Assembly: GCF_028330965.1 (NCBI RefSeq)
Contig: NZ_JAQMUB010000074.1
Span: 1 to 40,228 of the forward strand
Direction: 5' to 3'
From: Oscillatoria sp. CS-180
GTDB lineage: Bacteria; Cyanobacteriota; Cyanobacteriia; Phormidesmidales; Phormidesmidaceae
Length of the DNA: 40,228 nucleotides
Part shown: piece after piece, positions 31,504 through 39,860 of the stretch
Layout: the number at the start of each line of letters is the position of its first letter
How positions within the stretch are numbered: the stretch's first letter is position 1
Notes under the pieces: generated by a model
What the model was told of the DNA's origin: nothing
Databases searched by the model: none
The model's input: only the letters and a program-made list of their open reading frames with translations
Position numbers and translations under genes: made by a program

Positions 31504-32814
31504 ATGGCTAAACCTTTTGTGGCGCAAGTTAATCGACTGCCTGAGTGCCCGGACTTAGGGGCAGCATTAGAGTATCTGTGCAGAGAGTCCAACAAGCTCT
31601 ACAACTGCACGGTATATCTAGCCCGACAGCTTTATTTTAAGGAAAACAAACTCTCGAATGGGCGCTGGTTGTCCACTCAGATGAAACGCAATCCCCACAT
31701 GAAAGCGCTCTATACCAGTGCGGCACAGCAAACCTGCATTAGCGTGGGTGAGGCATTTAAGAGCTTCAAGGAGCTGCTGAAGCTTTGGCGGAAAGGCGAG
31801 CTGCCGGAAAGACCAAAGCCGCCTAACTATCGAACGTCAGATGGACTGTTTCAAATCAGCTACCCAAAACGCTGGTTAAGCCTAGTGGATGGTCAAGTCA
31901 GGGTGCCAATGGGGACGGCTTGCAAAGTCTGGTTCGGCTTGCCTGAAATCTTTCTGCCCTTCCCGAGCAACCTGGATTGGGGCAAGGTCAAAGAGCTTCA
32001 GATTGTGCCCCGTGCGGGGTATTTCGACGCAGTTTGGATCTGCGAGGGAAAGCCTGTAGAGCCTGTCGCTCTTGACCCTGAAAAAGCCTTGTCGATTGAC
32101 CCCGGCTTAGATAACTGGCTGACTTGCACAGACAGTCTAGGAAATGCATTCATCGTTGACGGCAAGCATCTAAAGTCTCTGAACCAGGGGTACAACAAAC
32201 GGGTTGCCAACATTAAAGAGGGCAAGCCTCAAGGGTTTTGGTGCAACCTGCTAGACCGCATCACGGGCAAGCGAAACCGTTAGATGCGAGATGCGGTCAA
32301 TAAAGCGGCTCGGACGGTCATCAATCACTGCCTAGAGAACAACATTGGCACTCTAGTTTTTGGCTGGAATAAAGGGCAGAAAACTCGCTCCAACATGGGT
32401 CGCAAAGGGAATCAAAAGTTTGTCCAGGTGCCGACTGCTCGACTGAAAAAGCGGATTGAACAACTCTGTGAACAATCCGGCATTCGTTTTATAGAACAGG
32501 AGGAGAGTTATACATCTCAGGCTTCAGCGCTAGACCTGGATGAGATTCCCGTTTACGGTGAAAAACCCGAAGGTTGGAAGTCGTCTGGAAAGCGTGTGAA
32601 GCGCGGTCTTTATCGTTCTGCCGATGGTGAAACCATCAATGCAGACTGTAACGGTGCCTGGAACATTGGCAGAAAAGCAAACGTAGTCGGAATGCAAGGC
32701 AAACCGAGTAGAGGGCGTTTGACTAGCCCTAAGCGTCTGAGGTTATGGGATCTGCCGCATGTCGATCCTATCAGAAGTGCTGAAACTCCTTCCGGGGAAT
32801 CCCCGCGTCTTTAG
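31504..32814 (+). pseudogene. tnpB: TnpB RNA-guided nuclease, interrupted by an in-frame TAG
   Basis: Homologous over ~436 codons to IS605-type TnpB, but codon 260 is TAG (32281-32283) inside TGKRNR|MRDAVNKAAR, a segment continuous in the family. RuvC motifs remain on both sides: Asp199 in LSIDPGLDN before the stop, Glu in FIEQEESYTSQAS and Asp in INADCNGAWNI after it. The usual zinc-finger cysteines are missing in the second half. Each part alone lacks a complete active site, so the nuclease is probably inactive unless the stop is read through. Confidence 0.8.
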
Positions 32815-32850
32815 ACCGGGGAGTAGTCAAAAGCTTCTTGTAAATCTTGA
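32700..32850 (+). ncRNA. probable omega RNA at the element right end
   Basis: IS605-type elements produce a guide RNA from the 3' end of tnpB through the right-end hairpin (CCCCG 32801-32805 with CGGGG 32817-32821). The element border is at 32830, so the guide would begin with AAGCTTCTTGTAAATC, that is, sequence of the interrupted HTH gene. The limits given are approximate. Confidence 0.4.
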
Positions 32851-32961
32851 CCGAGGATTCAGATTTCCCAAGTGTTTGGCTAGCCTGTGCAATGCTGTAA
32901 GTCTTGTCATGCAATTGTTCCATTGCTTTAGTTGTACCCGAATTGTTCTTTCAATATCAGC

Positions 32962-33041
32962 TAGTCATTATCCAGTCATTGACCGGTCATTACCTAGTCC
33001 TTGACACATCATGCATGACATGTCATTAATATGTCAAGGAC
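32962..33041. promoter_or_regulatory. four 11-bp iterons plus a 10-bp inverted repeat (right module)
   Basis: TAGTCATTATC, CAGTCATTGAC, CGGTCATTACC and TAGTCCTTGAC follow one another without gaps at 32962-33005. The last overlaps GTCCTTGACA (32997-33006), whose exact inverted copy TGTCAAGGAC is at 33032-33041. The array lies between the divergent HTH gene and the 89-residue gene, as in the left module, but its sequence is unrelated to TTCTGAA. Confidence 0.75.
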
Positions 33042-33101
33042 CAATGCATGACGAAGCATGTAAACTTGACTCAGCAGATTGAAAACTGGTGAGTCGCCCA
33101 A

Positions 33102-33371
33102 ATGGATTGGAAAAGCATGGAACTACCCAAACCCAAGAATCCAAGGCCACAGGCTGGCGAACTAGGACTGTATGATTACTGGCGACTTGTAGTGGCGGCT
33201 AAGTTGGTTAAAAAGTCTGTGGCGGCTATGCTGCAAACCGCTGTCATTACTTACCTGGAACGAAACTGGGAAAAGCATGAAACAAGGCTCACCCTGGAAG
33301 CTAATGAGAAAGGAATCTCACCAGAAGAGATGTTTTTGCGCTATGTGAACGAAGATGGTGATAAGAGCTGA
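33102..33371 (+). CDS. small helical protein, divergent from the HTH gene (right module)
   Basis: An 89-residue protein with a Pro/Lys-rich start and then helices (LYDYWRLVVAAKLVKKSVAA, ERNWEKHETR, EKGISPEEMFLRYVNED). It aligns by eye with the C-terminal part of the left-module gene 2891-3247, which ends AKKRGITADEMWVQILKGD. Its upstream region holds the TCATT iterons and an inverted repeat. Function unknown; an adaptor or small regulator working with the HTH protein is possible. Confidence 0.65.
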   Translation: MDWKSMELPKPKNPRPQAGELGLYDYWRLVVAAKLVKKSVAAMLQTAVITYLERNWEKHETRLTLEANEKGISPEEMFLRYVNEDGDKS

Positions 33372-33706
33372 GTCCTTGAAAAACACTTAGTGTCGCGATT
33401 GTTGAAGTGAATAGCCTCCCTTCGTCTCAGTCTCAGATTTGCCTGCAACGAGAGGCCAATCAGCAGAACCGCAATGAATTCCGCACGGCAATTCGAAGCT
33501 TACTAGATAGTCTGAGGACAACCGCAATCGCTCATAAGCATCAAGCGATCCGCTAAGCGACAGATTTTGACCCGCAAGAATGGCCCGCTCGCCATCACCC
33601 ATTCAGCAGTGAGGCTCGATTTGCAGTACCAATTTTCAGCTCCTTTGAGCCGCTATAAGTAGGCTTCCCCTTCATTAACCCACTTATGCATTGAGAGAAG
33701 CTATCC
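33372..33706. other. intergenic stretch without a supported gene
   Basis: 335 bases between the two plus-strand genes of the right module. A short minus-strand frame exists but has no support. No RNA gene or repeat was recognised. Confidence 0.5.
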
Positions 33707-34180
33707 ATGAACATCAATCAACTCATCTTTCTGCGTCTCCGAGAAACCTCTCCAACCTATAAAGATGAAGGCCACTCTCTCGAAATCGGTCTTATCCCCT
33801 TGCAGCGAGGCGATATCCGCCGTTGGGATGAGCAGACATGGCAAGTCGCTTACGTCGAATCTTATTCTGCCTCAACCGAAACGAACAACAGTTTCCATTT
33901 GGCGGTGTTGACGCCAGATGGTACCATCGCCAATCCAATTCCGCTTCGGGTGGGCGACTCCCGCTCAATGTCCCTCTACCTGAGTAGTGAAGACTTTGCT
34001 CTCACTTGGCCTGATCCCTCCGAGTGCCTGCCGGATGTAGGGGATGAAGCGCCTCCACTGGAGGGCTGGCAAGTAGAGCGGATGCAGGAGTTTGTGGGAG
34101 ATCGCGCCGATGCTCTCTACGATCGCGTCCTTATCTGCTGGTGTACTCCTATCGGTGTTGAAGCAGACCAAGCCGCCTGA
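33707..34180 (+). CDS. conserved module protein, intact right copy
   Basis: A 157-residue protein, intact version of the broken gene at 3629-4105. It reads MNINQLIFLRLRETSPTYKD, then SLEIGLIPLQRGDIRRWDEQ, a middle with HLAVLTPDG and VGDSRSMSLYL, DFALTWPDPSECLP, and EGWQVERMQEFVGDRADALY. The alternating strands and the WQV-Y-E motif suggest a small beta-rich fold. No known family was recognised. It is the last gene of the duplicated module; 58 bases separate it from the coiled-coil gene downstream. Confidence 0.75.
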   Translation: MNINQLIFLRLRETSPTYKDEGHSLEIGLIPLQRGDIRRWDEQTWQVAYVESYSASTETNNSFHLAVLTPDGTIANPIPLRVGDSRSMSLYLSSEDFALTWPDPSECLPDVGDEAPPLEGWQVERMQEFVGDRADALYDRVLICWCTPIGVEADQAA

Positions 34181-34238
34181 GTTGGTGACCGGGGGGGATT
34201 TAGAATGTTGGATAGAACTTGGAGAGTGAGACGCCAGC

Positions 34239-34562
34239 ATGACCAATAGCAGCAGCAATGAGCGGCTTGATCGAATTGAAGCGCAGCAAGAGGCGAATAC
34301 GCAAGCAATCTCAGCTCTAGCCACAGCTATCACAGATGAACGTATCCAACGCGCAGAGGACTACAACGAACTGAGAGGCGCGATCTCGGACACCAACCAA
34401 AATGTTGCTCAGATGGCGAGGGCAATGGGGCAGTTCTCTCAAACCGTGGCTCAGCTTTCAGAAGACGTGCGATCGCTCACGGCTGAGATGGATCAACTCA
34501 GGGCGATGATGATGACGCATCTACGAGAGCAGCATGGCAATAACGGAGAGGTGGAAGGCTGA
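34239..34562 (+). CDS. coiled-coil protein
   Basis: A 107-residue protein almost wholly made of heptad-like Gln/Ala/Leu/Met helices: ERLDRIEAQQEANTQAIS, ATAITDERIQRAEDYNEL, then AQMARAMGQFSQTVAQLSED and LTAEMDQLRAMM. There is no signal peptide or membrane segment. This style of small coiled-coil gene is frequent in cyanobacteria, often near mobile elements, and its role is unknown. It lies right after the module and has no copy in the left module. Confidence 0.7.
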   Translation: MTNSSSNERLDRIEAQQEANTQAISALATAITDERIQRAEDYNELRGAISDTNQNVAQMARAMGQFSQTVAQLSEDVRSLTAEMDQLRAMMMTHLREQHGNNGEVEG

Positions 34563-34685
34563 GCCTAGGCGTACGCTTCGTTCTAGCAGGGCTGTCGATA
34601 ACCTGCTCTCGATTGCTAGGGAATACTCTTGATTTTTACGAGGCTATTTTGTTCCCTAACAATCAAAAAGCTTAAGGACGAGGCT

Positions 34686-34790
34686 GTTTCCGTCCCATTT
34701 CGGGGCAATGAGAGTTGAACGATATCGTAGAACACGAATCATTCAGGGCGGATACGTTTCCGTCCCCTCACGGCCTTGAGGCATGACTCG
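34686..34790. CRISPR. degenerate CRISPR-like repeat pair with one spacer
   Basis: GTTTCCGTCCCATTTCGGGG at 34686-34705 continues to a GTTGAAC end at 34720, a 35-base unit with the palindrome and terminal AAC typical of cyanobacterial repeats. After exactly 35 bases (34721-34755) GTTTCCGTCCCCTCACGG starts again at 34756 and then degenerates. The unit and spacer lengths (35/35) fit an array. No cas gene is near. It may be the relic end of an array cut off by the transposase insertion. Confidence 0.4.
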
Positions 34791-34811
34791 CAGAAACGAC
34801 AATAACGGCTC

Positions 34812-35570
34812 ACTCGCTTTCACACTGTTCACCAGCTCAAGCATAAAGGTCGCTCTCTAGTCGAGATCGCTTAGCAGACCAACCTCAGTGTTCGCACCGT
34901 CCGCCGCTTTCTTAAATATCAGCAGTTTCCCGAACGCAAAGTTTGCCGTGACCAGGGATTCAGTCCTCAGTTGCAACCCTTTCAAGCACTACTGGAAAAC
35001 GATTGGCAGCAAGGGGAACGCAATGGACGAGAACTCTTTCGGCAGCTTCAAGCCCAGGGGTATCCGGGCAGCTACCGCACGATCGCTCGTTTCCTGCAAC
35101 GCTTACAACAACCCACTCAAATACCACATCAGTCTAGGAATATCTCAAAACCGAGGCGGCGCTTTAGAAAACGCTCTAAACCCACACCCAGGCAGGCCGC
35201 TTTCCTCGTTCTCAAACAACCGGACAAGCTCTCTCATAAGCAGCAGCAACAATTGTCTCAATTACGCCAGCAGCCTACTTTCTCGCTCCCTCTTCAACTC
35301 GCTCAGGACTTTATCAATATCGTCAGGCAGCGGCAGGGAGAACGCTTTGATAGTTGGTTGCATCAGGTTGATGGCTCCCTTAGCAAGCCGCTCATCGCTT
35401 TTGCCAACAGTCTTAAGGGGGATTATGACGCCGTCTTCACAGCACTCTCCTCTCACTTCAGCAATGGTCCCACTGAAGGCCACATCAACAAACTCAAATT
35501 CATCAAACGCCAAATGTTTGGCAGAGCCCCCCCGCAACTGCTGAGTCGTCGGTTCCTTCTCGCTCATTAA
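34812..35570 (+). pseudogene. ISL3-family transposase remnant
   Basis: The frame reads TRFHTVHQLKHKGRSLVEIA, then TAG (34872-34874), then QTNLSVRTVRRFLKYQQFPE and onward to a stop at 35568-35570. The C-terminus has FSNGPTEGHINKLKFIKRQM and then FGRA, the ISL3 DDE end with its Glu. The N-terminal zinc ribbon and the first catalytic Asp residues are missing. No intact ends were found. It is a decayed insertion sequence. Confidence 0.75.
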
Positions 35571-35686
35571 TACTATATCCATATCTTTCTCATTTAGAAG
35601 AAAGATATGAATCGGCGTGGCTGAATTACTCAGAACCTTACCCTCGAACAGCACAAGCTCTCCTTACATCCCCAAAACTCCCTTCT

Positions 35687-35917
35687 CTAACTCCACAGCT
35701 CCTTCCATATCCACCTGGAATCAACATCCTTCACCAAGGAGAAAGAACCTTTTAAAGGATTAATTTCGCGTCGGATAATGAGGGCTGACGAGTCATCCGT
35801 GTCGGCTGGTACGTCTGGTCGTCCCACCCGTTGGCATTCTTCTTTACGCTTCAAATCGAGGCGAATTTTGTGATGCAAGGAGGCTTCCAAGCGAGTCGTC
35901 ACTTGCCGCAGTATCAC
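35687..35917 (-). CDS. short frame, doubtful gene
   Basis: A 76-residue minus-strand frame. The open stretch without a good start extends upstream to about 36022 (KQQELTAAHRDRLRRDL, then VDVILRQVTTRLEAS). The composition is protein-like (charged amphipathic helix), so it may be the remnant of a longer gene. It has no recognised family and sits between the ISL3 remnant and the beta-propeller gene. Confidence 0.2.
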   Translation of the reverse strand: MILRQVTTRLEASLHHKIRLDLKRKEECQRVGRPDVPADTDDSSALIIRREINPLKGSFSLVKDVDSRWIWKELWS

Positions 35918-36034
35918 GTCTACAAGGTCTCGCCGCAGCCGATCTCGATGCGCTGCCGTCAGCTCTTGCTGTTTGGAGGGTTCAAAATCGCCCTGCTTGC
36001 AAGTTCTTAAGATTTCGTTTGCAGGTTACTACAA

Positions 36035-37108
36035 CTATTCTTCTTTCAATGAGGGGGCGCGAAAGGTCTGTAATGTTAGATTTTGGGAAAGCAGCGCAAA
36101 AAATTCAGAATCTCGCGACCAAGCCACTTCGTCATAGCGCTGGTTAGCGAAGAAAAGGTGCTGGAGTTCAGCTTCTCGATTCCAAACGGCTATTCCACTC
36201 AAGCGGCGGAACGGTGAGGGGATAAGCCGTCGAAAGCCGCGCGCCGAATAACGGTTGCTTCTGACTTCCAGAACCAGTTGACTATTGGGTGAAAAGGCTA
36301 AATTGCCAACGTCATCGAGGACTTTGAGGTCAGATTCTAGCGGAAATTGCGCTCCACTTGGTTGAACAATTCCGTCCCGATCGAATCTCGTTCCATCAGG
36401 AGCAAGGGCATATCTTCCGCCATGAAAATCGGCTGCACGAGGGAATTTATAGTTACCATTTGAGTCAGATAAGCTTGTGTAGTTTCGATTATCTAGATCG
36501 TAGAGGACACTACCACACTGCAATGATCTACTATCAGCAGTAAAATCGAGTTGAGATATACAATTATTAACCAAGTTTTCATCGTCAGGATCTCCTCTAG
36601 GAAATTCTTTGACAATCTGCCCATCTGAGGTCTGTTGTACTAATAACCGATTTTCACCCTCACCCATGCCGTAGCTGGCTGCTAGTTGACCGTCTGGAGA
36701 CAGAGCAATCTCGACGGTTCTTGCGCCAGTATCGTCGCCATCTTGCCAGACGGCTCGAACGTTGCCCTTGATCGCTCGTATCTCACGAATGAGGGTACCG
36801 TTGCGAGCGTCAAACAGGGCAAGCACGGCATAGTAACGATTTTGTCCAGAGGAATCTTGACGAACTCCTCCCAAACCCACCAATACCGTATCTGCTCCGG
36901 TGGAAAGATCAAATGATCTGAAGTTTACTTGCACAGTGTCTTCCTCGAAGCCCAAAGCTTGAGTTTGCAGACGCACACTAGCGACGCAGCCACTCTCAGT
37001 CTCCCATCGGCCACAAGGCCAGTACATCATTCGAAGGGCGATCGCTGTGCCAACGCCAACACTCAGAATGCAGCTAGCACCAAGAAACCAGCGAATTGGG
37101 TACTTCAT
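36035..37108 (-). CDS. exported beta-propeller-like (WD40-type) protein
   Basis: A 357-residue protein with an N-terminal hydrophobic segment (residues ~7-27), likely a signal anchor or signal peptide. Repeated strand groups of the kind found in beta propellers follow: VEIALSPDGQLAASYG, LDFTADSRSLQCG, LAFSPNSQLVLEV and VAWSRDSEFFALLS. Cys pairs near residues 32 and 41 could form a disulfide. It would act outside the cytoplasm, but its ligand is unknown. It is not part of the defence locus. The start is at ATG 37108. Confidence 0.75.
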   Translation of the reverse strand: MKYPIRWFLGASCILSVGVGTAIALRMMYWPCGRWETESGCVASVRLQTQALGFEEDTVQVNFRSFDLSTGADTVLVGLGGVRQDSSGQNRYYAVLALFDARNGTLIREIRAIKGNVRAVWQDGDDTGARTVEIALSPDGQLAASYGMGEGENRLLVQQTSDGQIVKEFPRGDPDDENLVNNCISQLDFTADSRSLQCGSVLYDLDNRNYTSLSDSNGNYKFPRAADFHGGRYALAPDGTRFDRDGIVQPSGAQFPLESDLKVLDDVGNLAFSPNSQLVLEVRSNRYSARGFRRLIPSPFRRLSGIAVWNREAELQHLFFANQRYDEVAWSRDSEFFALLSQNLTLQTFRAPSLKEE

Positions 37109-37199
37109 TCACCTTAGAAGTTCATTACGACCTATCCTAGACGGCCAGAATCGAAATCGCTCAAAATGCATTCCATCGTCAGATCGGCTAGGACAGATA

Positions 37200-37748
37200 G
37201 TACTAAGCTTTAAACCCGGCTCAGGTTGGCAAGCCCATGAAGAAGACGCCTTTGACCTAAGCCAATTTCAGATTGACTGGTCGCAGCAAATCGTGAAGTG
37301 TCCCAAGGGGAAATCGAGTCGCTCCTGGAAAGCGGGATGTGACAGCTATGACAATCCGGTTATCCCTGTCCAATTCAACGGGCGTGACTGGACTCCTTGC
37401 AAAGCGCGTTCCCGTTGTACGAAGTCGAAACGAGCGCCCCGCGAAGTCACGTTGAAGCCCTTTGAAGCCTACCAAGCTCTGCAGCAAGCGAGAGACCGGC
37501 CAGCCACTGAGACTTTTCAGCAGGACTTTGCCATTCGAGCGGGTGTTGAAGGCACGATTTCGCAAGCGGTGCGAGGATTTGATGTGCGTCAGTGTCGGTA
37601 TATCGGCTTGGCTAAAACCCACCTCCAGCACGTCATCACGGCTGCCGCGATGAATGTGGTGCGCGTCGTCAACTGGCTGGAAGGGGTGCCGCTGGCTAAA
37701 ACCCGTCAGTCACATTTCGCGAAGCTGGCACCCATTAAAAGCGGATAG
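37200..37748 (+). pseudogene. IS1182-family transposase C-terminal fragment
   Basis: The frame contains FDLSQFQIDWSQQIVKCPKG and KSSRSW, CKARSRCTKSKR, GVEGTISQAVRGFDVRQCRY, GLAKTHLQHVITAAAMNVVR, VNWLEG and SHFAKL, the end of IS1182-type transposases. The N-terminal half with the first catalytic residues is missing, and the frame merges upstream with unrelated sequence. An 8-bp inverted repeat AGAGAAAA/TTTTCTCT (37747-37776) directly follows. Confidence 0.75.
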
Positions 37749-38104
37749 AGAAAATGCTTCACTCTGATTTTTCTCTCAGCGATTCGCCAACAGTATCGGA
37801 TCGTTGCCATACCCCGATTACGCCCAAAAGAAGTGGTTGCATGGTGTTTCGGCATGATAACGGGTCTCGCGAAGGCTCCGGCAAGGGTGTTATCGGAAGC
37901 TAGGGAGTGGTCGTCGGATGAAAGGTGTGTGGAGAGTGCGAAGGCGATCGCATCATTTTTGGATGAGCCCGGTGAAACGCCTAAAAGAGTGCATGTCTCT
38001 GGATAGGGTGCCGATAATGCCTTCACCTGCACGTAGCGGAGAGAATCACGCAGTTGAGGAGCCGATCAGACTGAACTGGTTTGAACCGATTGAAGTCGCT
38101 CTAA
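37749..38104. other. intergenic stretch without a supported gene
   Basis: 356 bases after the transposase fragment. It begins with the 8-bp inverted repeat and then has open frames on both strands with no recognisable similarity. One plus-strand stretch (about 37790-38005) has plausible codon use but no credible start. Confidence 0.45.
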
Positions 38105-38599
38105 TTAACTGACACCGGCATAGATTTCTTGAGCCGCGATCGCAGCCAGTTGTTGCCAATCTTCGCTCGTGAAAACCTGACGGAACCAGCTAATCGTTTG
38201 AGCCCGAACCGGGGCTTGCTCGGAGGGAGTTTTCTGCTCGATTTCGCTCAAGAGGGCCTGCAGCCAAGCTGCTTGCTCTTCGGTCGCACTTTGCAGATGA
38301 TGTCGCACGATCTGACGGGCCTGGGTGTAGGTTTTCTCAAAGCTCAACCCCAACTGCCAGGTGGACATCCACTGGTGCAGCTCAGCAAACAAAACCGATT
38401 GCAGTCGTACCTGCTGGAGCTGGTCTGGGGTGACCGCCTGAGGGCTCATGGCATACTCTCGCAAGAGTAGACCCGCTTCTACATACCCCCCGCACTCTTT
38501 TTCAATTTGGGCAGTCTCTTCGAGCCAAGCCGGATCTTGGCAAAGGTCCATGATATTGCCGGTCTCAGCCAACTGTTTTGCTAATCGGTCTTCATCCAT
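38105..38599 (-). CDS. helical protein of unknown function
   Basis: A 164-residue protein from ATG 38599 (AGGAG ten bases upstream). An alternative ATG at 38632 overlaps the stop of the acetyltransferase gene (ATGAGTAA) and would give 175 residues. It is soluble, helical and Gln/Leu/Trp rich: CQDPAWLEETAQIEKECGGY, LFAELHQWMSTWQL and SWFRQVFTSEDWQQLAAIAA. The family was not recognised. Its coupling to the acetyltransferase suggests that they work together. Confidence 0.65.
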   Translation of the reverse strand: MDEDRLAKQLAETGNIMDLCQDPAWLEETAQIEKECGGYVEAGLLLREYAMSPQAVTPDQLQQVRLQSVLFAELHQWMSTWQLGLSFEKTYTQARQIVRHHLQSATEEQAAWLQALLSEIEQKTPSEQAPVRAQTISWFRQVFTSEDWQQLAAIAAQEIYAGVS

Positions 38600-38624
38600 T
38601 GCGTCATGGCTCCTGAAAGGAGAA

Positions 38625-39194
38625 TTACTCATCTGCGTTGGCGAAGCCGTCCCGGAGGGACATCGCTCCGTATTCAAAGTATACTAAGCCCTCTTTTTCA
38701 GGGTCAGCGTCATAGTCCGGCATCTGTAAACGACGATAAAAGCCTTCCGCTCCAGGCAATGAATGCAAGCCGACGCGGCCACCGTACCCCAAGGCGAGGC
38801 TCCGGCGACGGGCAAACATCAGTAGCCACCGCCCCACGCCGTAGTAAAACGGCGGGCGCTCTAAGGCAAAGCGATTCCAGGGGGCCGAGGACAAGGCTTC
38901 CACATACACGAGCGGGAAACGCTCTGGTAAATGCGAGCGATGCCATTGCGTTTCCATAAATATCAGCCCTTGAGTCAAAAAATCAGCTTCTAGGGCATAC
39001 GCTTCGTAACGGGCTTCACGCTGCGATTGTCGCAGCTTATAGTCCCACATCCAGGCGGCATCCGGTTGGTCGGTCGCCACCAACATTGTCTGCCAGAGAG
39101 TTTGGAAGTCACGCCAATGGCGTTCTTGCATAGCACAGATACGGCCTTCCACAGGCTGGCCGTCTCCACTCAGCAAGGTAATCGTTTCTTCCAC
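38625..39194 (-). CDS. GNAT-like acetyltransferase
   Basis: A 189-residue protein. The C-terminal part has the fold pattern of GNAT enzymes: VYVEALSSAPWNRF, GVGRWLLMFARRRSLALGYG (CoA-loop-like helix), GRVGLHSLPGAEGFYRRLQM and YFEYGAMSL. The VGLHSLPGAEGFYRR motif is the usual GNAT end. The acceptor is unknown. It probably forms a two-gene transcript with the 164-residue gene downstream (overlap or coupling at 38625-38632). Confidence 0.75.
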   Translation of the reverse strand: MEETITLLSGDGQPVEGRICAMQERHWRDFQTLWQTMLVATDQPDAAWMWDYKLRQSQREARYEAYALEADFLTQGLIFMETQWHRSHLPERFPLVYVEALSSAPWNRFALERPPFYYGVGRWLLMFARRRSLALGYGGRVGLHSLPGAEGFYRRLQMPDYDADPEKEGLVYFEYGAMSLRDGFANADE

Positions 39195-39407
39195 AAGGGT
39201 CTGCGTGAGTGTCGCTATTGAGTATAGGTGTTCTACCCAAGGGTGAGAGCGAGAAATTGATTTGGGAGCAGGCGAGCGTGAGTCTGGTAGGGTTTGTCGT
39301 GTGATTCACGGTTTAGAGAACGACAAATACAGCAGGTGGCGGATGGCGGCAGTGGAGACTTACCGCGATCGCTACAAGAGGCGGTGCTGAGGGCCACTGA
39401 GGCGGAT

Positions 39408-39860
39408 TTAAGGGCAGTGGGGTGTATTCTCAGGCTCGTAGATCGCTTCCAGAATCCGGCGCGTCTGCTCTTGCACGATTTTGTCCTCCGTGCAGCTAAT
39501 GCCCAGAGGACGAACACTGCCATCTTCTTTCGGAATCTCGATCAGGCGCACCGGCTGCGGCTGGTACGACATCTGATAGAGGCGACGGTGCAGATCCTGG
39601 AGATTTAACTCCAAGTTGGCCTCGTACGCAGCCTTGCTGACGCCATCGACGCCCAATGCCTTCCGGCCAGCCAACGACTCGTAGCAGGCTCGCAGGTTCC
39701 CCACACTGTAATGGTGCATCAGCGCTGTGAAGGGCGCTGTCGGTTCCCGCTGAGCCCGACTTGCTATCCGTTCAATTCCCGTTGCCGCCGTAGCTCCACC
39801 TCTGCGTGTGGTCGGCGTTGCCCTTGAACGGTTGACTTGATCTGTCCCGCTTCGCTCCAT
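39408..39860 (-). pseudogene. group II intron reverse transcriptase, 5' fragment
   Basis: A 150-codon frame from ATG 39860. RT-0/RT-1 segments are clear: KALGVDGVSKAAYEANLELN, LQDLHRRLYQMSYQPQPVRL and IEIPKEDGSVRPLGISCTED, then KIVQEQTRRILEAIYEPE. The reading then leaves the family (NTPHCP) and stops, so YADD, domain X and the endonuclease are missing. The gene cannot give an active enzyme. Confidence 0.85.

Larger units (their letters stand above)
30982..32830. mobile_element. IS200/IS605-type insertion sequence, 1849 bp
   Basis: Boundaries were set from the interrupted HTH gene: the flanks GCCTCTAA|CACGG on the left and AGTCAA|AAGCTT on the right rejoin perfectly. It has divergent tnpA (minus) and tnpB (plus). 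Subterminal hairpins CCCCG...CGGGG are at 31011-31031 on the left and 32801-32821 on the right, as the family requires, and there are no terminal inverted repeats or target duplication. The right end finishes in TCAA, like the cleavage site of related elements. Confidence 0.85.
30463..32923 (-). pseudogene. HTH gene split by an IS200/IS605 element (right module)
   Basis: The 5' part lies at 32923-32831 and encodes 31 residues with a helix-turn-helix (YSIAQASQTLGKSESSVKIY, then KKL). The 3' part lies at 30981-30463 and continues LEAFRKQPSLVIEPNGSLTQ to a stop, 172 residues. Joining the parts across 30982-32830 restores KKL|LEAF in frame without loss of a base. The rebuilt protein has 203 residues. 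It has the same plan and position as the HTH gene at 2187-2738. The 3' part could still be read from a GTG at 30984, inside the element end, giving a protein without its DNA-binding domain. Confidence 0.8.

Noticed and set aside
34888-35654. Long frames on both strands over the ISL3 remnant
   Set aside because: The frame with ISL3 motifs explains the region; the others are low-complexity Ser/Asn or mirror translations.
37706-38032. 108-codon minus-strand frame after the IS1182 fragment
   Set aside because: It starts in unsupported sequence and runs into the transposase antisense; no similarity or ribosome site.
39294-39420. Plus-strand frame beginning at TTG 39294
   Set aside because: The first ~40 codons look protein-like but the frame then enters the truncated intron in antisense; without a good start it cannot be supported.
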